Program-made: the position numbers and the translations under genes
Shown here: piece by piece, positions 11,887 to 23,276 of the stretch
Position numbering within the stretch: the first letter of the stretch is position 1
Layout of the letters: the number at the start of each line of letters is the position of its first letter
Origin: Toxoplasma gondii ME49
Taxonomy: Eukaryota > Apicomplexa > Conoidasida > Eucoccidiorida > Sarcocystidae
Assembly: GCF_000006565.2 (NCBI RefSeq)
Contig: NC_031479.1
Coordinates: 2,108,001 to 2,172,000, forward strand
DNA length: 64,000 nt
Reading direction: 5' to 3'
The notes under the pieces: model-generated
What the model saw: the letters and a program-made list of their open reading frames with translations, nothing else
Databases searched by the model: none
What the model was told of the DNA's origin: nothing

Positions 11887-14158
11887 GTCTGTATAACTGG
11901 TGGGTTCGCCTGTCGCAACTACTGGCCGTTGCTGCGTTCGTCACCACGCTCGACGTGGACGTGCAGAACTCTCTCACTGAAGAACCCTCTTGTTTTCCAG
12001 CTTTCACTTGGGTCATCGCTGCAGACCGCGACTCTCCTTTCCCCCCTTCAGAAGTTCAAGGACCCCCTTTCGTCCGTCCCAGTGAGCGACAGCAGTATTC
12101 CTCTAACTTGAATGCGGAAAGAAAAATCTGTCCAACCCTCTTCCCATCGAACTCACCAGAGGCATTTATTCGTTTCCTTGGAGTTCCTTGTTCTAACAAG
12201 ATGTCGTTCCCACAAAACTGTTATGGGTGATGTCGAGAGATCCTGTCTTCCGCATATAGCAGGCAGCTGCCGCGTAGTTGGAGATTGGGCCGTCGACCTC
12301 GGATGTTCTTCCCGAGAAAACCTAAACACTGCCCACACGGATACGGACACAACAAGTCCGCACAAAACTACAGACACGAAAACACGCACGACCATACAAA
12401 TGCGTGCAGAGGAACCAGCGTTCAGTTTGCTAATTGCGCCAAGAGGTGGCACTAGCCGTGTCGCATCTCTGCTCGAGACATTCATACTAACCAACCTCAG
12501 AAAGGGTGTGCATCACAGGTATCTGACTCTTCTTTTTTCCGTGATATATGCTCAGTGAAGATGCATTTATTTATTTCTGAGTGTGCGAGTGTGTGCTGCT
12601 GTACGCGTTTTGCAGGCGTACGTGAATTCCGGCTGGTTCACCGTGACGAGGCACCCTTCGCCGTGGGATTTATAAAGTGTAGCTTTCGCTTGGTGACGCC
12701 TGTGACTAGTGATTCCTCTAACCTTTTGTATCTTCTAGGGGGGTGTTGAACACAGTCAAACCGACGAAGTTGTTTTGCGTTGTCCGGACGCGGCAGTCAC
12801 TTCATAGGCTGCGGCGAGATGCCCGCGACTTCAGCTTCATCTATTTACTCGCGAATGCACATACCTTTGCATGCTGTAGAGGGTGAAGTTCACGGGTGAT
12901 CTACCCAAGTGCCCTTTGGTGGCCACCAACTGTAGGCTGTCTTAACTTGTTTCGAAAAGAGGCCCATTCACTGAAGCGACGTGCGTATCGTTTCACATTC
13001 CGCCTGACTCAACCGTCCTACCTACCTGTCCATACCTGTGTGTGCCTGTGTGCTCTACCTCGTGGCGTGGATATAATTTCGTTCACGACGCCACGGTGCT
13101 AATCGACCATCTATATAAAATTATCAGATGCATACATAGACCGGGCAAGGGGACGCTTCGTTGCCGTTTCAAGACATCTGAGACGCCGCGCGATTCTACA
13201 CAAGTCCAGGTGTCACCTCTTTTGTTCCAAAATCCCTGAGAGACATTTGTGAAGAACCGAGGCCGAGCGCACCTCTACTGTGTTCTCTGCCGTCGCTCGC
13301 TTCACGTTCTCTCGTCCTGTATTGCTGTCGGTTCTGTTCAGGCTCTGACTCAGCTAGTGCGTACTTTCGTCGGGCGAACATGATGCAAGCACTGTGTTTG
13401 TCGCCGCCATGTCTCTGGCAAGGGAGTTAGCTGCTCTCTTTGTGTACTGTCGTTTTCAAGAAAATCGTCTTTTCAATTTAGGAAGCGAGCGAGGTTCATT
13501 CAGTCTTCTTTGCTCATACCCGCTGCAAACAGCCTGTGTTGCCTTGGCTACGCCACAAGTCTCTCAACGGTGGAGACTACATGGATGATGGCGTGGGTTT
13601 TGCAATCCTTTCTCAGTCTTGTAGAGAAGGCGCAGAACCAGGGGCCTTCTCCTGCCTGTTGTCTCCTTTGTTTCACCGTGTCCTGTTCTCGTGCGACAGA
13701 CGGCATGCTTTTTCGCATGCTCTCTGTCATTGTCGAGGCTCATTTAAGAAGTGTTTCTTTTTTTCGATGCCTTTGCTTGTTGCCTTCATGTGAGAGATGA
13801 CTGGAATTTGGTCGCGCGTAGATGCTACTGCCGCCATACAAAACAATTCACGCTCAGCTACTCGCCACCCTTTTTTGTTGCATTTCTACCCGTTCTCTGC
13901 TATGTCGGTTGCCGTTTAGAAATGTTGATAATGAGGTTTTTTGAGCAAGCAGACGCTTCCAATAGAAAGCCGCAGGAGAAATAATGCGCTCCAGTAGTGG
14001 GAAGCCGCCTAGGCATCGATACGCCATGGGATTGTATCAGGCGCGCAGCTCGCGTGAGAACTGCCAAATGAAATTGGGGAGCACGGATGAGCAAACTAGC
14101 CAAAAAATGCGTATGCACTCCACCCTCTTTCGTTTTTCCTCGGCGGCCTCGGGCACAG
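11887..14158. other. Unresolved interval, probably introns of the plus-strand gene
   Basis: Possible exon fragments on the plus strand follow acceptors at about 12000 (TTTTCCAG) and 12615 (TTTTGCAG). No phase-consistent chain could be built. Nothing else is recognised. Confidence 0.3.
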
Positions 14159-14326
14159 GCGCGAGGCACGGAGCAGCCAGGCCCATGGGGACGAAGGGAA
14201 CTTGTGTTGAATACCCGAGAAGACCTGGCAGACGCAACGAAGAGAGACTGTGTGTCGGTCCTCCGTTCATCGTCTGTTGTTGCGTTGCGTGCTATCTTCC
14301 AGGGACTCGAAGACGGCCAAGCAACG
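14159..14326 (+). CDS. Candidate internal exon, 56 codons
   Basis: This segment lies between an acceptor (GGGCACAG) and a strong donor (ACG then GTAAGC) and is open in phase 0/0. It reads ELVLNTREDLADATKRDCVS and ends in LRAIFQGLEDGQAT, which looks like a real helical protein segment. Two tiny phase-0 exons with good splice sites lie downstream: one at about 15367-15381 encoding TPTEG and one at 15731-15754 encoding HTHNPLAT. Joining any of these to the exon at 15872 needs one more nucleotide of phase, so at least one exon between them is missing or misplaced. Its membership in the gene ending at 20987 is inferred from strand and position. Confidence 0.35.
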
Positions 14327-15871
14327 GTAAGCAACCTCTTTTGTTCGTCCTTCAAAACAAGGCCAGCCACGCCTTAGTGGTCTCTTCTTTCCACAGAAAG
14401 CGTCTCCTGTTATGCCGCCTCGTTTTGTTTGTAGTATCTAGATTCAGTCATTCAGTTCTCGGGAAACGTGTCCCTAGAGAATCTGATGGAACTCGCATCC
14501 CGTACACTTCATCTTCGCCTCTTGTGTCCTGGCCAGTTCTTTTTTTTTAACGAGTTCACCCTTTGCTGTTTCGCGAAGGTGAAGAAGCCTACGTCCGTGG
14601 CTGCCCTTCCGCCTCAATCTGCTCTTAACACTTCCTTTCATCTATTGTCCCACACCCCCTTCGTGTTCGGAACCTACCAGTCTGTATTCGCTTGCCTCCA
14701 CATTTTCATCGGCGGCTCTACGCGTCTGCTCTTGCGTGCATGTGGAAGACCTGTGTCAGCTGGCCCGCAGCGAAACCACATGTGCATGCGTCCCCCAAGC
14801 GTTTTGCAACGACCTGCGTGTCTGTCCAAGTGTGCCCACTGCAAGTTCCGCTACACGTATACCTAACTACGGAGGTGTATATTTGCATGCCGTCTGCCTC
14901 TGTGGACTTGTATATCTATTATATCTTTCCATACATATGAAGACGTGTCCCACGTCGACACGGTCTTCGTCTTATTGGCTTCCTTGCTCGCCTTCGTTCC
15001 ATTTCCAACGAAAGGCGTTTTCTCATGAACTCACGTCTCAGAGAGAGAGAAAGCGAGGTTCTGTCCTTGTTCTTGTCGAGCACGCTTCGAAACAAGTGGC
15101 AAACGAGACCGTAACGGGTTATTTCTAGCAATCTGTCTTTCGTTTTCATTTTCTCGACATGCCTCCCATGTGTATTCAACGAACGTCTGTCGATCCGTTT
15201 TGCTCACGCGGAATTGGAGTCTCTGCTGAGGACACAAGTGACGGTGAAGCCGCATGTGGGATATCTCTCTGAGAGGAGCTCCTCCTCGAAAGCCATCAGC
15301 TCTTTTCAGCTTTTCTGTAGAAAGGCGTCCTGCGTGTCTCTTCGTTTCTCCCTTTGGTCACAGACACCAACCGAAGGCGTAAGTGTGGAGGGTCGTTGAA
15401 AGAGTCTGACTACCTGTCAAAACGACACCCGCAGGGGAGAGACAGCAGGCTGCCGAACTCTCTCCAAATTGATGGAGAGTAAGGTCACTCGTGTGTGTTT
15501 GGAAATATATGATGGGCGGGCACAGAGCAGCTAACTTGGGAACTTGAATGAGACATGCAGTTTCCTATCGTCCATGCCCGGTAGCCTTCCGTTCGTGTGT
15601 TGCCAGTCGCGACATTCTCGACGCCCTGTCCTCTCGGGACTCTTCTGCGCCTTCTAAAACCTTGCTCCGTCCTTCAGCAGCCACGAGTTAAAATTTTGTC
15701 GTTTCTCCTTCCTTTGCCTGTTCCGCGCAGCACACACATAACCCTCTAGCGACGGTAAGCATGATAATTGTAGCATAGTTCTGCCCTGTTTCTCGTGAGT
15801 TGGACGTGCCTGTGGGCGCCTTCTGCATACTGGTATAAAGCCCCTAAACGGTCTTCCCTGCTTTCCCGCAG

Positions 15872-18800
15872 GCTACACAAACCTTGCTGAAGACCCGCAA
15901 GCCTCTGGGTGGTTTCTGAGGCGTGGTGAAATCAATGCATTGTTGCGGCAACACATGACATCATTCGACATCGAAGGGTTCCACATGAGCCGTTTTCCAG
16001 TATCCCGCGTCTGCGTGGATTCGGAACTGCATCCTAGTATCTTGCCGTGTATTAGACGTTCGAAGAATGGATCTGTTGTAACGTTTTCGTGCACACGCAA
16101 ATGTGCAGGGGACCCGTGCTGAGGCTTCCATCACGTTCCGAGTCGTCGCCATCGTGTTGTGTTCGTTTTCCTTCTATTTCGGCTCCTGTGCCGGTAGAAG
16201 TCGCCCCGTTCGGCGTCGTACTGTGTTCTTCCTTCCTTTTTCGCTCTGGAGGTTCCTTCGGAGCATCTTGCACCGAACTATGCGCAGCGTCACGAGTCTC
16301 GCGGGACGCTCGTGGCTTTCTCTGTCGCGACGTAAAGGATCGCCTCAGATGGCGCTATTTCCGTGCGCTTGGTTTTTTTACCTGGTGACTCTGGTGTCTG
16401 TTTTGTTTTGCTTCTAGCCAAAACCGACTCAAGCTCTCCGCGCCCTCGAAGAACCGGGAAGAAACACCGTTGACCATGCGCTCGATGATATGGACTCGGC
16501 GTTGGATCCCGTAAATAGTAAATTTGAAAGCGACAACGTCGAACCGGAAGTGGCAGAGTTGATTTCTAATGTGATGCATCGCGTCGAGCTAGGCAAAGTG
16601 CCGCACAGTTCCAAGTAAGGACAGAAGGCACTGACAGTCGTCAACCCAGGGGTTCGCTGCTGTCCGTGTGATTGGCACTGAACTTAGGATGAACGTCGTC
16701 GCAGTCGGTTGTCTCAGTGGGATTTCTCGGAAGATAGTGCTGACGACACAAGGATGGGTACAGGGGAAAAATGAAAAGCAGCGAGAACGAAGAGAGATCA
16801 GTGATCACAGCAGCGACCACAGGATGCAGAGAGGCAGTCGAAGGCGCCAATTGTGGGCTCTAGGCGCTAGGGGGAAAAGGAGACGATGACGTATATGGTC
16901 TGTGTGCGTCGTTTTGGTCCTGCAGGCTACTGCGTCCTCAAACGCGACCCCCGGCACCGATTCCCTTCATTTTTGGCAAACCAGAGAACTCGTTCAGGCC
17001 GATCGAACCCGCTCCGGTGAGCGGCGCTGAAGGCCTTTATTCCGAGCTTGGGTCCGGGGGTGAAGACGAGTTCATGTCGACGTCTGCGCGGACGGCGTTT
17101 GATGTGCCTGTACGTAACGCAGTTCCCTTTCCGAGTGTGCTGCCAGGCGACAGCATCGTCTCACCTTTGCCGCCTGCTGTTGTCCCTTCCCTGAAGGCGA
17201 CTCAGCCTCTCACCGTTTGGACGCCCTCGCTGGTTGCCGCACAAAGGAAAAAACGCACTTCGGCCTCAGACCGGACACGTCACTCGCGAAACGGGCCGGA
17301 GGAATCTCGAGAAAAGCAACGCGCTGAGGACAGGACAGAGGAGCCGCGGCGTCGAAAGGCCATGCAATCGCCGCCGGGCGAGGTTCCTGAAGCAGAGGTG
17401 GAGGAAGGACGGACGAGAACACAGCAATCTGACACTGAGGCCTCCAAGAGAGGTCGAAAAAAGGCACGAGGACGAAGACGAAAAAAAGACAAAGATAAAG
17501 AAGACTCGCAAGGTGCCGCCGATGTGGGGAACTCGGAAAGTGCACCACAGACACTCATGAGAACGTCGCAGGTGGAGAAGCGAAATCGGAACGAGGAGAC
17601 AAGGGCTGGAGCTCTCGACAACAGGCGGTACCCTGCGGGTGTTGCGGAGCCACGTCGGGACAAGAAGGGCGAGGTCGAAGAGACAGAAGAACCAAGGAGG
17701 AAAACCGCAAGAGACGCAAACGCGATTCTGTCTGCCCGAGAAGCGGAAAAGAAAAAGCGGCGAAAAGAACGGAAGCGGAACAATCAGAGGAGACACGCTG
17801 CCGAGCCCTCGCTAACCAGTCCACAAGACAAGAGAGACGATGCTGAAAAGAGACAGAAGACGAACTCCGAGAGGAATGAGAGGGCTATCGCAGTACCCCA
17901 AAATTCCAAGCTAGGGGTGCAGCGTTACGTTGCGACCGAAAGGGGCCGGTCTCCTAAACCCGGTAAACGCTTGCCAGTGGTGGAGGAAAAGAAAGGCGCC
18001 AATAGTCGCAACGACGAGAACAAGGCTGAAGATCAGGTGAGCGAGACAGTATAGAGACGAGCCAGGAATTCTACCTGCCGGCGAACACCCTTTCGCTCGA
18101 GAACAGAGCGTTTGTGGAGACAGGTTGTTCCCTTTCCCAAGGCTTCGTGTTATCGCAGGGCAACCGCTTAGAGCAAGAATACGTGCCCAGCCTAGTTGGA
18201 TTGTGTCTACCGTGTATCTCCGCGGCTGCGCGCTTCACAAGGTTTTCAGACGCCGCGTTTATGTGTGCGCGTTCTCTGGTTCGTCGACTCGCCCAGAGGA
18301 AGCACTCGGCACTAGTCACTCTCTGGATCGTTTTTGGTGGCGCAGCACAAGTGCAGGGGCATCTCTCGTTCCTATATGTGTTGTTATGTCCCCTTTTTCT
18401 TCAGCCGGCTGTTTCTCCCCTTGTTGATGATGGTCCTGGCCACAAGAATGAACGCAAAGGGACAGCGGCGCGGTTGGCGCCTCGTCAGGCCTCGTCTCTG
18501 CATCGAAAGACAGACGACAAGGGGAAGCCTCAGACGACGCAGGATCCGTTGGGCGAAACTGCAGCGGCGGGAGCGACCGCCGAGGGCGCTGAGGACCAGA
18601 AAAGGCGAGCGTCGAGGCAGAGGAGAGGGGTCGCAACGACGCTCGACCTCAAGTCCCCTTCGATGTCTGTGTCCGGCCCCAGTGGCGCACCTTCGTTTGT
18701 GGCAGGAATCTGGAGGAGGAGGCGCACAGGACCTTGGCTGTCCGGGTTGACAGACGTGGATGAGGTTGAAGCTGAGGTCCCAGGTCCAGAGCTGGATAGC

Positions 18801-20987
18801 AGCGAAGCGTACTCTGGTGCGGCAGGACACACCCACTCCGGAGACAGCGTTGAAGCCACACGCGTCGACGCGATGAAAGATTCCCACCGACCCTCCTTTA
18901 GACGCCCCGTGCTTATGCGGTTCTCTGTGCCTCTTCCGACGCCGCCTCCCGCGCCTCCGCCGACGCCCATGACGCCACTGTCTCCGAAGTCGCCCAGGGC
19001 GTCCTTGTCGCCCAGGACGTCCAAGACGCAGTCCAAGCACTTACCCTCCGTGACCCAGAGTCCGTTCATGTGGAAGGAGACAAGCGAAGATTTTGATCGA
19101 GACAAACTGGAGGTCGTTCCATTGCCTAGAGACTGGTGGGATACCCTTGTGCCACATCTGCCCTACGGAAAGGACGATGAGACGCTGTCCCCGTCGCGTG
19201 TGACGGACGACGGCGCGGTGGATCTTCGGGACTCCGCGGCTCCCTCCAAGTGGGATTCCTCCGGGGCTCTGGAAGGTGTGGATGCAGCATCACGAAAAAA
19301 ACGCAGGGACAGCGAAGAGGATGCCCGTCCATGGCGGCGGCCTTCGGTTGTTGCCGTGCCTCCGGACCTGCCTCTCCCGTCGGGCTCAGACGCAGAGCCG
19401 GGCCTTCGCCTAGCTTCGCTCCTTCAGAACGTTAAGAAAGCCCTGGGAGCTGATGATGACGAGAAGGATCAGATGCACCGGGACGGGGAAGCCGATAATC
19501 AGGCAGAGGAGCAGATTAGCAAAAGCAGACAAGCTCTGCTGGATAGCATGAACGCCCTCTCGGCGGGGCGTACACAAAAAACTGCAGGTGAAGAAGACGG
19601 AGAAAACTATGGTAAAGAGACACATCTGGAGGTAAGAACGAACGTAACGCGACAGGTAACCGTGAGCTGGCGCGGTGACGTCTCGGCGGAGAGACAGGGA
19701 AAATATGATTCGTGGTGCATTCCGATCACGAGTGCACGGACGGAGCTGTAGGCAGACAACGTAGTTGAGGAAAATTGACATCATTTAGACAAGCGCACAA
19801 ACTCGCCTGCTTGCGCAACGACGACGGCTCACGTCTGTGACCCCTGCACTCTGATAGGTTCGTCTCTCTAACACGCTCACATTATTGTGAATTGGACTTG
19901 CGTAACGCTCGCGTTGTTTTCGTTGTTGTCGTTTCTACAGGACTACGGAAATGCAACAGATGATCTTCCCGCCGGCCGTCTTAGTCTGCTTTTACTTGGA
20001 GTCGTGTGCGCGGTGAGCCGTGTTGGTTTCGACCTGCGGAAGCGGAAGAAACGGGAGCGGCAGCGGCGAGCGGGGCGAATGGTGTGGCGTTCGCGTTTCC
20101 AGTCGAAGACCGATTTCTCAATGTCTCGGGCGAACTCACTAGACACCAGTTTCCCTTCCTTGTCACGGACAGTCATGCCCGGTTCCTTGTCGCGCTCGAC
20201 GTTGTCCTCGTTGACGCCGAACGCTTTCGACGGGAGTCCTCGGAAGGGCGGCGACAGCGACTCGACAGTCAGCACCGGCTTTTCCCGCGTCTCTTCCTCT
20301 GTCTCCTCGTCCTCTGCTGACAGCATTCCCCTTTCCATGGGGTCCACACATGATCGCAAGCGCAAGAAGGGCGCCCGCCACGCCTTTCGACGCGGCTGTA
20401 GGCGCCAGCGCCGGCCTGTGCAGGGTCAGGTGTACGCGGGAGAGTCCCGACTTCGGACTCCAGCGAAAAAACCCGACAGTTTGTATACCCAGGCGGGCGA
20501 GCCAGAGAAAACTGTGTGTACGGGAGTGCCCTGCGGCAAGGCTCTGCCTGCGGCCCTTAGCGTCCGAGGAAGTAACGGAAACGAAGACGCAACCGAGCGG
20601 GGGCTGGCGGGAGGCCCTTCGCTCGTGTCCTCTGTGCAGCCTGTAGAGACCGGAGCAGCGGACACCGCTCCGGGGCTCCCCGACCAACAAAGCAAGCAGA
20701 CACGAGGAACCCGTAAGGGGCGCTCTTCAGTCGCTCGTGGCCTTCGGCGGAGAAGCGTGACAGCTCGGCCGCGAAGACGACACCGACAGAGACAAGAGGT
20801 CGCAGCGAAGTTGCCTGCAGCCGGGCCTTCCGACACCTTTCGGGCAGAAGGGGAGGTGAGTCCCGACAGCCGAAATGGGCTTTCCTTCTACGACAACGCC
20901 GGGTTCACCCCTTTTCAAGGAACGCCCGAACATTCGCGGAAGCTGGATCTGATCGTAAACACTTCGGTGGGGGGCAAAAATGTATAG
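15872..20987 (+). CDS. Hypothetical basic, low-complexity protein (3' five exons, about 1,262 residues; 5' end unresolved)
   Basis: I do not recognise this protein. Exons: 15872-16077, 16418-16614, 16926-18036, 18405-19631 and 19941-20987 (TAG). Phases agree at each junction; for example a split Lys codon joins HSSK to LLRPQTRPPAPIPFIFGKP. Exons 1 and 2 encode ordered-looking segments (GWFLRRGEINALLRQHMTSF, HALDDMDSALDPVNSKFES). Exon 3 is extremely Lys/Arg/Glu-rich with many nuclear-localisation-like runs (RGRKKARGRRRKK, AEKKKRRKERKRN). Exon 4 has a Pro-rich run (PLPTPPPAPPPTPMTPLSP) and an aromatic segment (PLPRDWWDTLVPHLPYGKDD). The last exon has a hydrophobic stretch (LSLLLLGVVCAV) followed at once by RKRKKRERQRR, then Ser- and Arg-rich sequence. 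A nuclear or nucleolar protein is the simplest reading of the charge. A single membrane anchor is the alternative. It ends convergently with UBA2. Confidence 0.65.
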
Positions 20988-23276
20988 AGTCAACGCATCC
21001 ACAAAAGTGGCGCCGCAGATGAACGAATGAAGCCTTCAAGCACTGGCCTGCCGGCGCGTGGTGCCTCGTTGTTGGCCCCAGAAGTAAATCAAAGCTTGGC
21101 CTTCACCTACCCGCTTGGCAGTGGTTTGTCTGCTCGTACATGAGACGCGAGCGGCAAGTGCGGGCCAGAGACGAAAGGCGAAGAGCGGCGTCCAGGTCAC
21201 TCACATGACGTTTTTTGAGTCGGCGAATGCGCTTTCTCCTTCACCGGCTCGCGAGAAGGGACAGACCGCGTCTCGAAAGACAGGCGACGTCGAGCAAGCA
21301 AATGCCAGAACAGGCTGAAGGACGAGAGCGCGAGAGGCCGGAGAAAGAAAGGAACACAGGGCACGAAAAGAAGCGCCACCTAACCGGCGACCGGAGCGCT
21401 GGTATAAGGCAGCCCCGATCCTCCATTCAGCGATTCGCGGGAGCGCTGCCGTTGCAGAAGAACAACAGGTTGCGGTCGTCCCGACCGTCAGAACGTACCA
21501 AATAGGAAGCTGCACTGGGTCAAAGCAAAACCACTTCCTAGGGTGCCGAAAAGAGGTACACTGGTGGTGAGTGTTCCAAGACAGAAAGGAGACGCCCCGC
21601 GGGATCGACTGACGAGGACCGTGCATGATGATGTTGAATCCAGCGGACGTTCCATGGAGGCTTCGCCGCAAACATACACTCGGGGGACGACAGACAGAAG
21701 AATACACGCCCGTTTCCTGTGCCCTTTGTGTACCTCTCTACCTATCTTTTCATACACGTGTGTAGATACATATAAGTACGTGCAGAAATTAGTATTCTCA
21801 GGCACAGTTTGCCATCACCCTCAACCGGATATATATATATATATATATATATGTATGTTTATTTATAAATCTAGATGTTTTCTTTCGTAGCAAGATAATA
21901 AAGTAGGGAAATACAGAATGCATGCAACATTGTTCCCCGTGTATTATATCTAGGTCATAGAAACGTTTCCGGTCTTGTCATACTTCGGTAGCCCTTCCTC
22001 CCGCCCTTTGTACAACCCCTCGCACGACACGGGATAGGCGTGCATCGAGAGAGTGGAGAAATGGGGGTGTCAAAGGAGAAGTCGTGAGCAGAAAAATGTT
22101 TCCGGCAAGATAACGATGCGTTACAGCGAATAGCGGCTTCCATGTGGCAAAGCCCGTGGAGCCAGCGTTGTCAGCGAAGCTGGTACTACATGCACGAAGA
22201 AAAACTCCCGTTGAGAAACAAAGTTTCAAGGGAGAGAGGAGAGAGATGAGAATGAATCGGCAGAACCGCGAAAAGTGCTGACGGGCGGCTGCAGTAAATC
22301 CACAAAATATTCCGCAGAGCGGAACTCTCTCATGGTCCTCAAGTTCCGGTTCTTTTTAAACAGCGGATACAGGTGGCGGTTCGCTAACCAGATGGTATCT
22401 TAAGCAACTGCGTTAGTTTTTTGTGTAATTTGTCCTCAATTTCTGCATTGATACACCGCGAGCCTGCATGGCCTCGCACAGAGGTCTGTGTCGTGGGTTT
22501 TGTTTGTGTGTGCTGGTGCGGCTTTGCCAAGTAAAGCCTCCTTTCAATAAAGTAAAACCGACGCTAAGCGGTGCTGCTATTGTTGGTTGCGGTCCGTCTG
22601 AAGTAGCTCTAACATGCACACTCTCTCACATTTTAAGCCTTTCCGTGCCGGAGTGTTTTTGCGTCTCGCGGATTCAAGAAACAAAATTTTCGAGTTTAGC
22701 TGCCCAACTCAACCGCTTACCAATCCCGTGATCCCGACCGTTGGAAGCGTTGTTCCATACCGTGGATTCTACATTGACTTGTAAAAACAGAGTTCCACGA
22801 CTGCGAAAAAGACCGTATGCTGTAAAAACCTCGACTTCTCAGCACAAATCGGCTTGCGGGCACGCCACCTGTTTGGGAAGCTGGAGGCCGCAGACCGGGA
22901 AGGAAACGTGACAGGGAAAGAGCAAGACAGGAAGTACAGAGAATGCAATTGGACATTTAGGCGAACCTGGAGGTGCGACAGCTTGATGGAATTCTGAAAA
23001 AACCGCGAAATTTGGAAGATGCACAAAAAAACCAAGGAGCCGCGATGCGTAATAAACAACTGACTCTCCGTCGGCCCGGTCTGTGCATGCGTGGCACTTT
23101 AGTATCATGCCGAACCTTGGGCAAGAAAAAGCATGCCAGAAGAAAAGGACGATCAAAAGAAGACACGTTACAGAAGAGGCGGGAAAGAGAAAAGGACGCA
23201 GCATACTACCCGGCAATAGGAGTTGAGGAACGTGGAGACTTTCTCGCTCTCTCTGCCTCGATGCTGAATCGCCTCT
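20988..23276. other. Convergent intergenic region
   Basis: The region lies between the 3' ends of the basic-protein gene and UBA2 and should hold both 3' UTRs. It contains an (AT)12 microsatellite at 21829-21852. No coding exon is supported. The longer minus-strand frame at 21201-21707 has no recognisable content. Confidence 0.5.
21829..21852. repeat. (AT)12 microsatellite
   Basis: Twelve perfect AT dinucleotides in the intergenic region between two convergent genes. Confidence 0.95.

Noticed and set aside
17266..17796. Minus-strand Phe/Ser/Leu-rich open frames opposite the basic-protein exon
   Set aside because: These are complements of Lys/Arg/Glu codons in a well-supported plus-strand exon.
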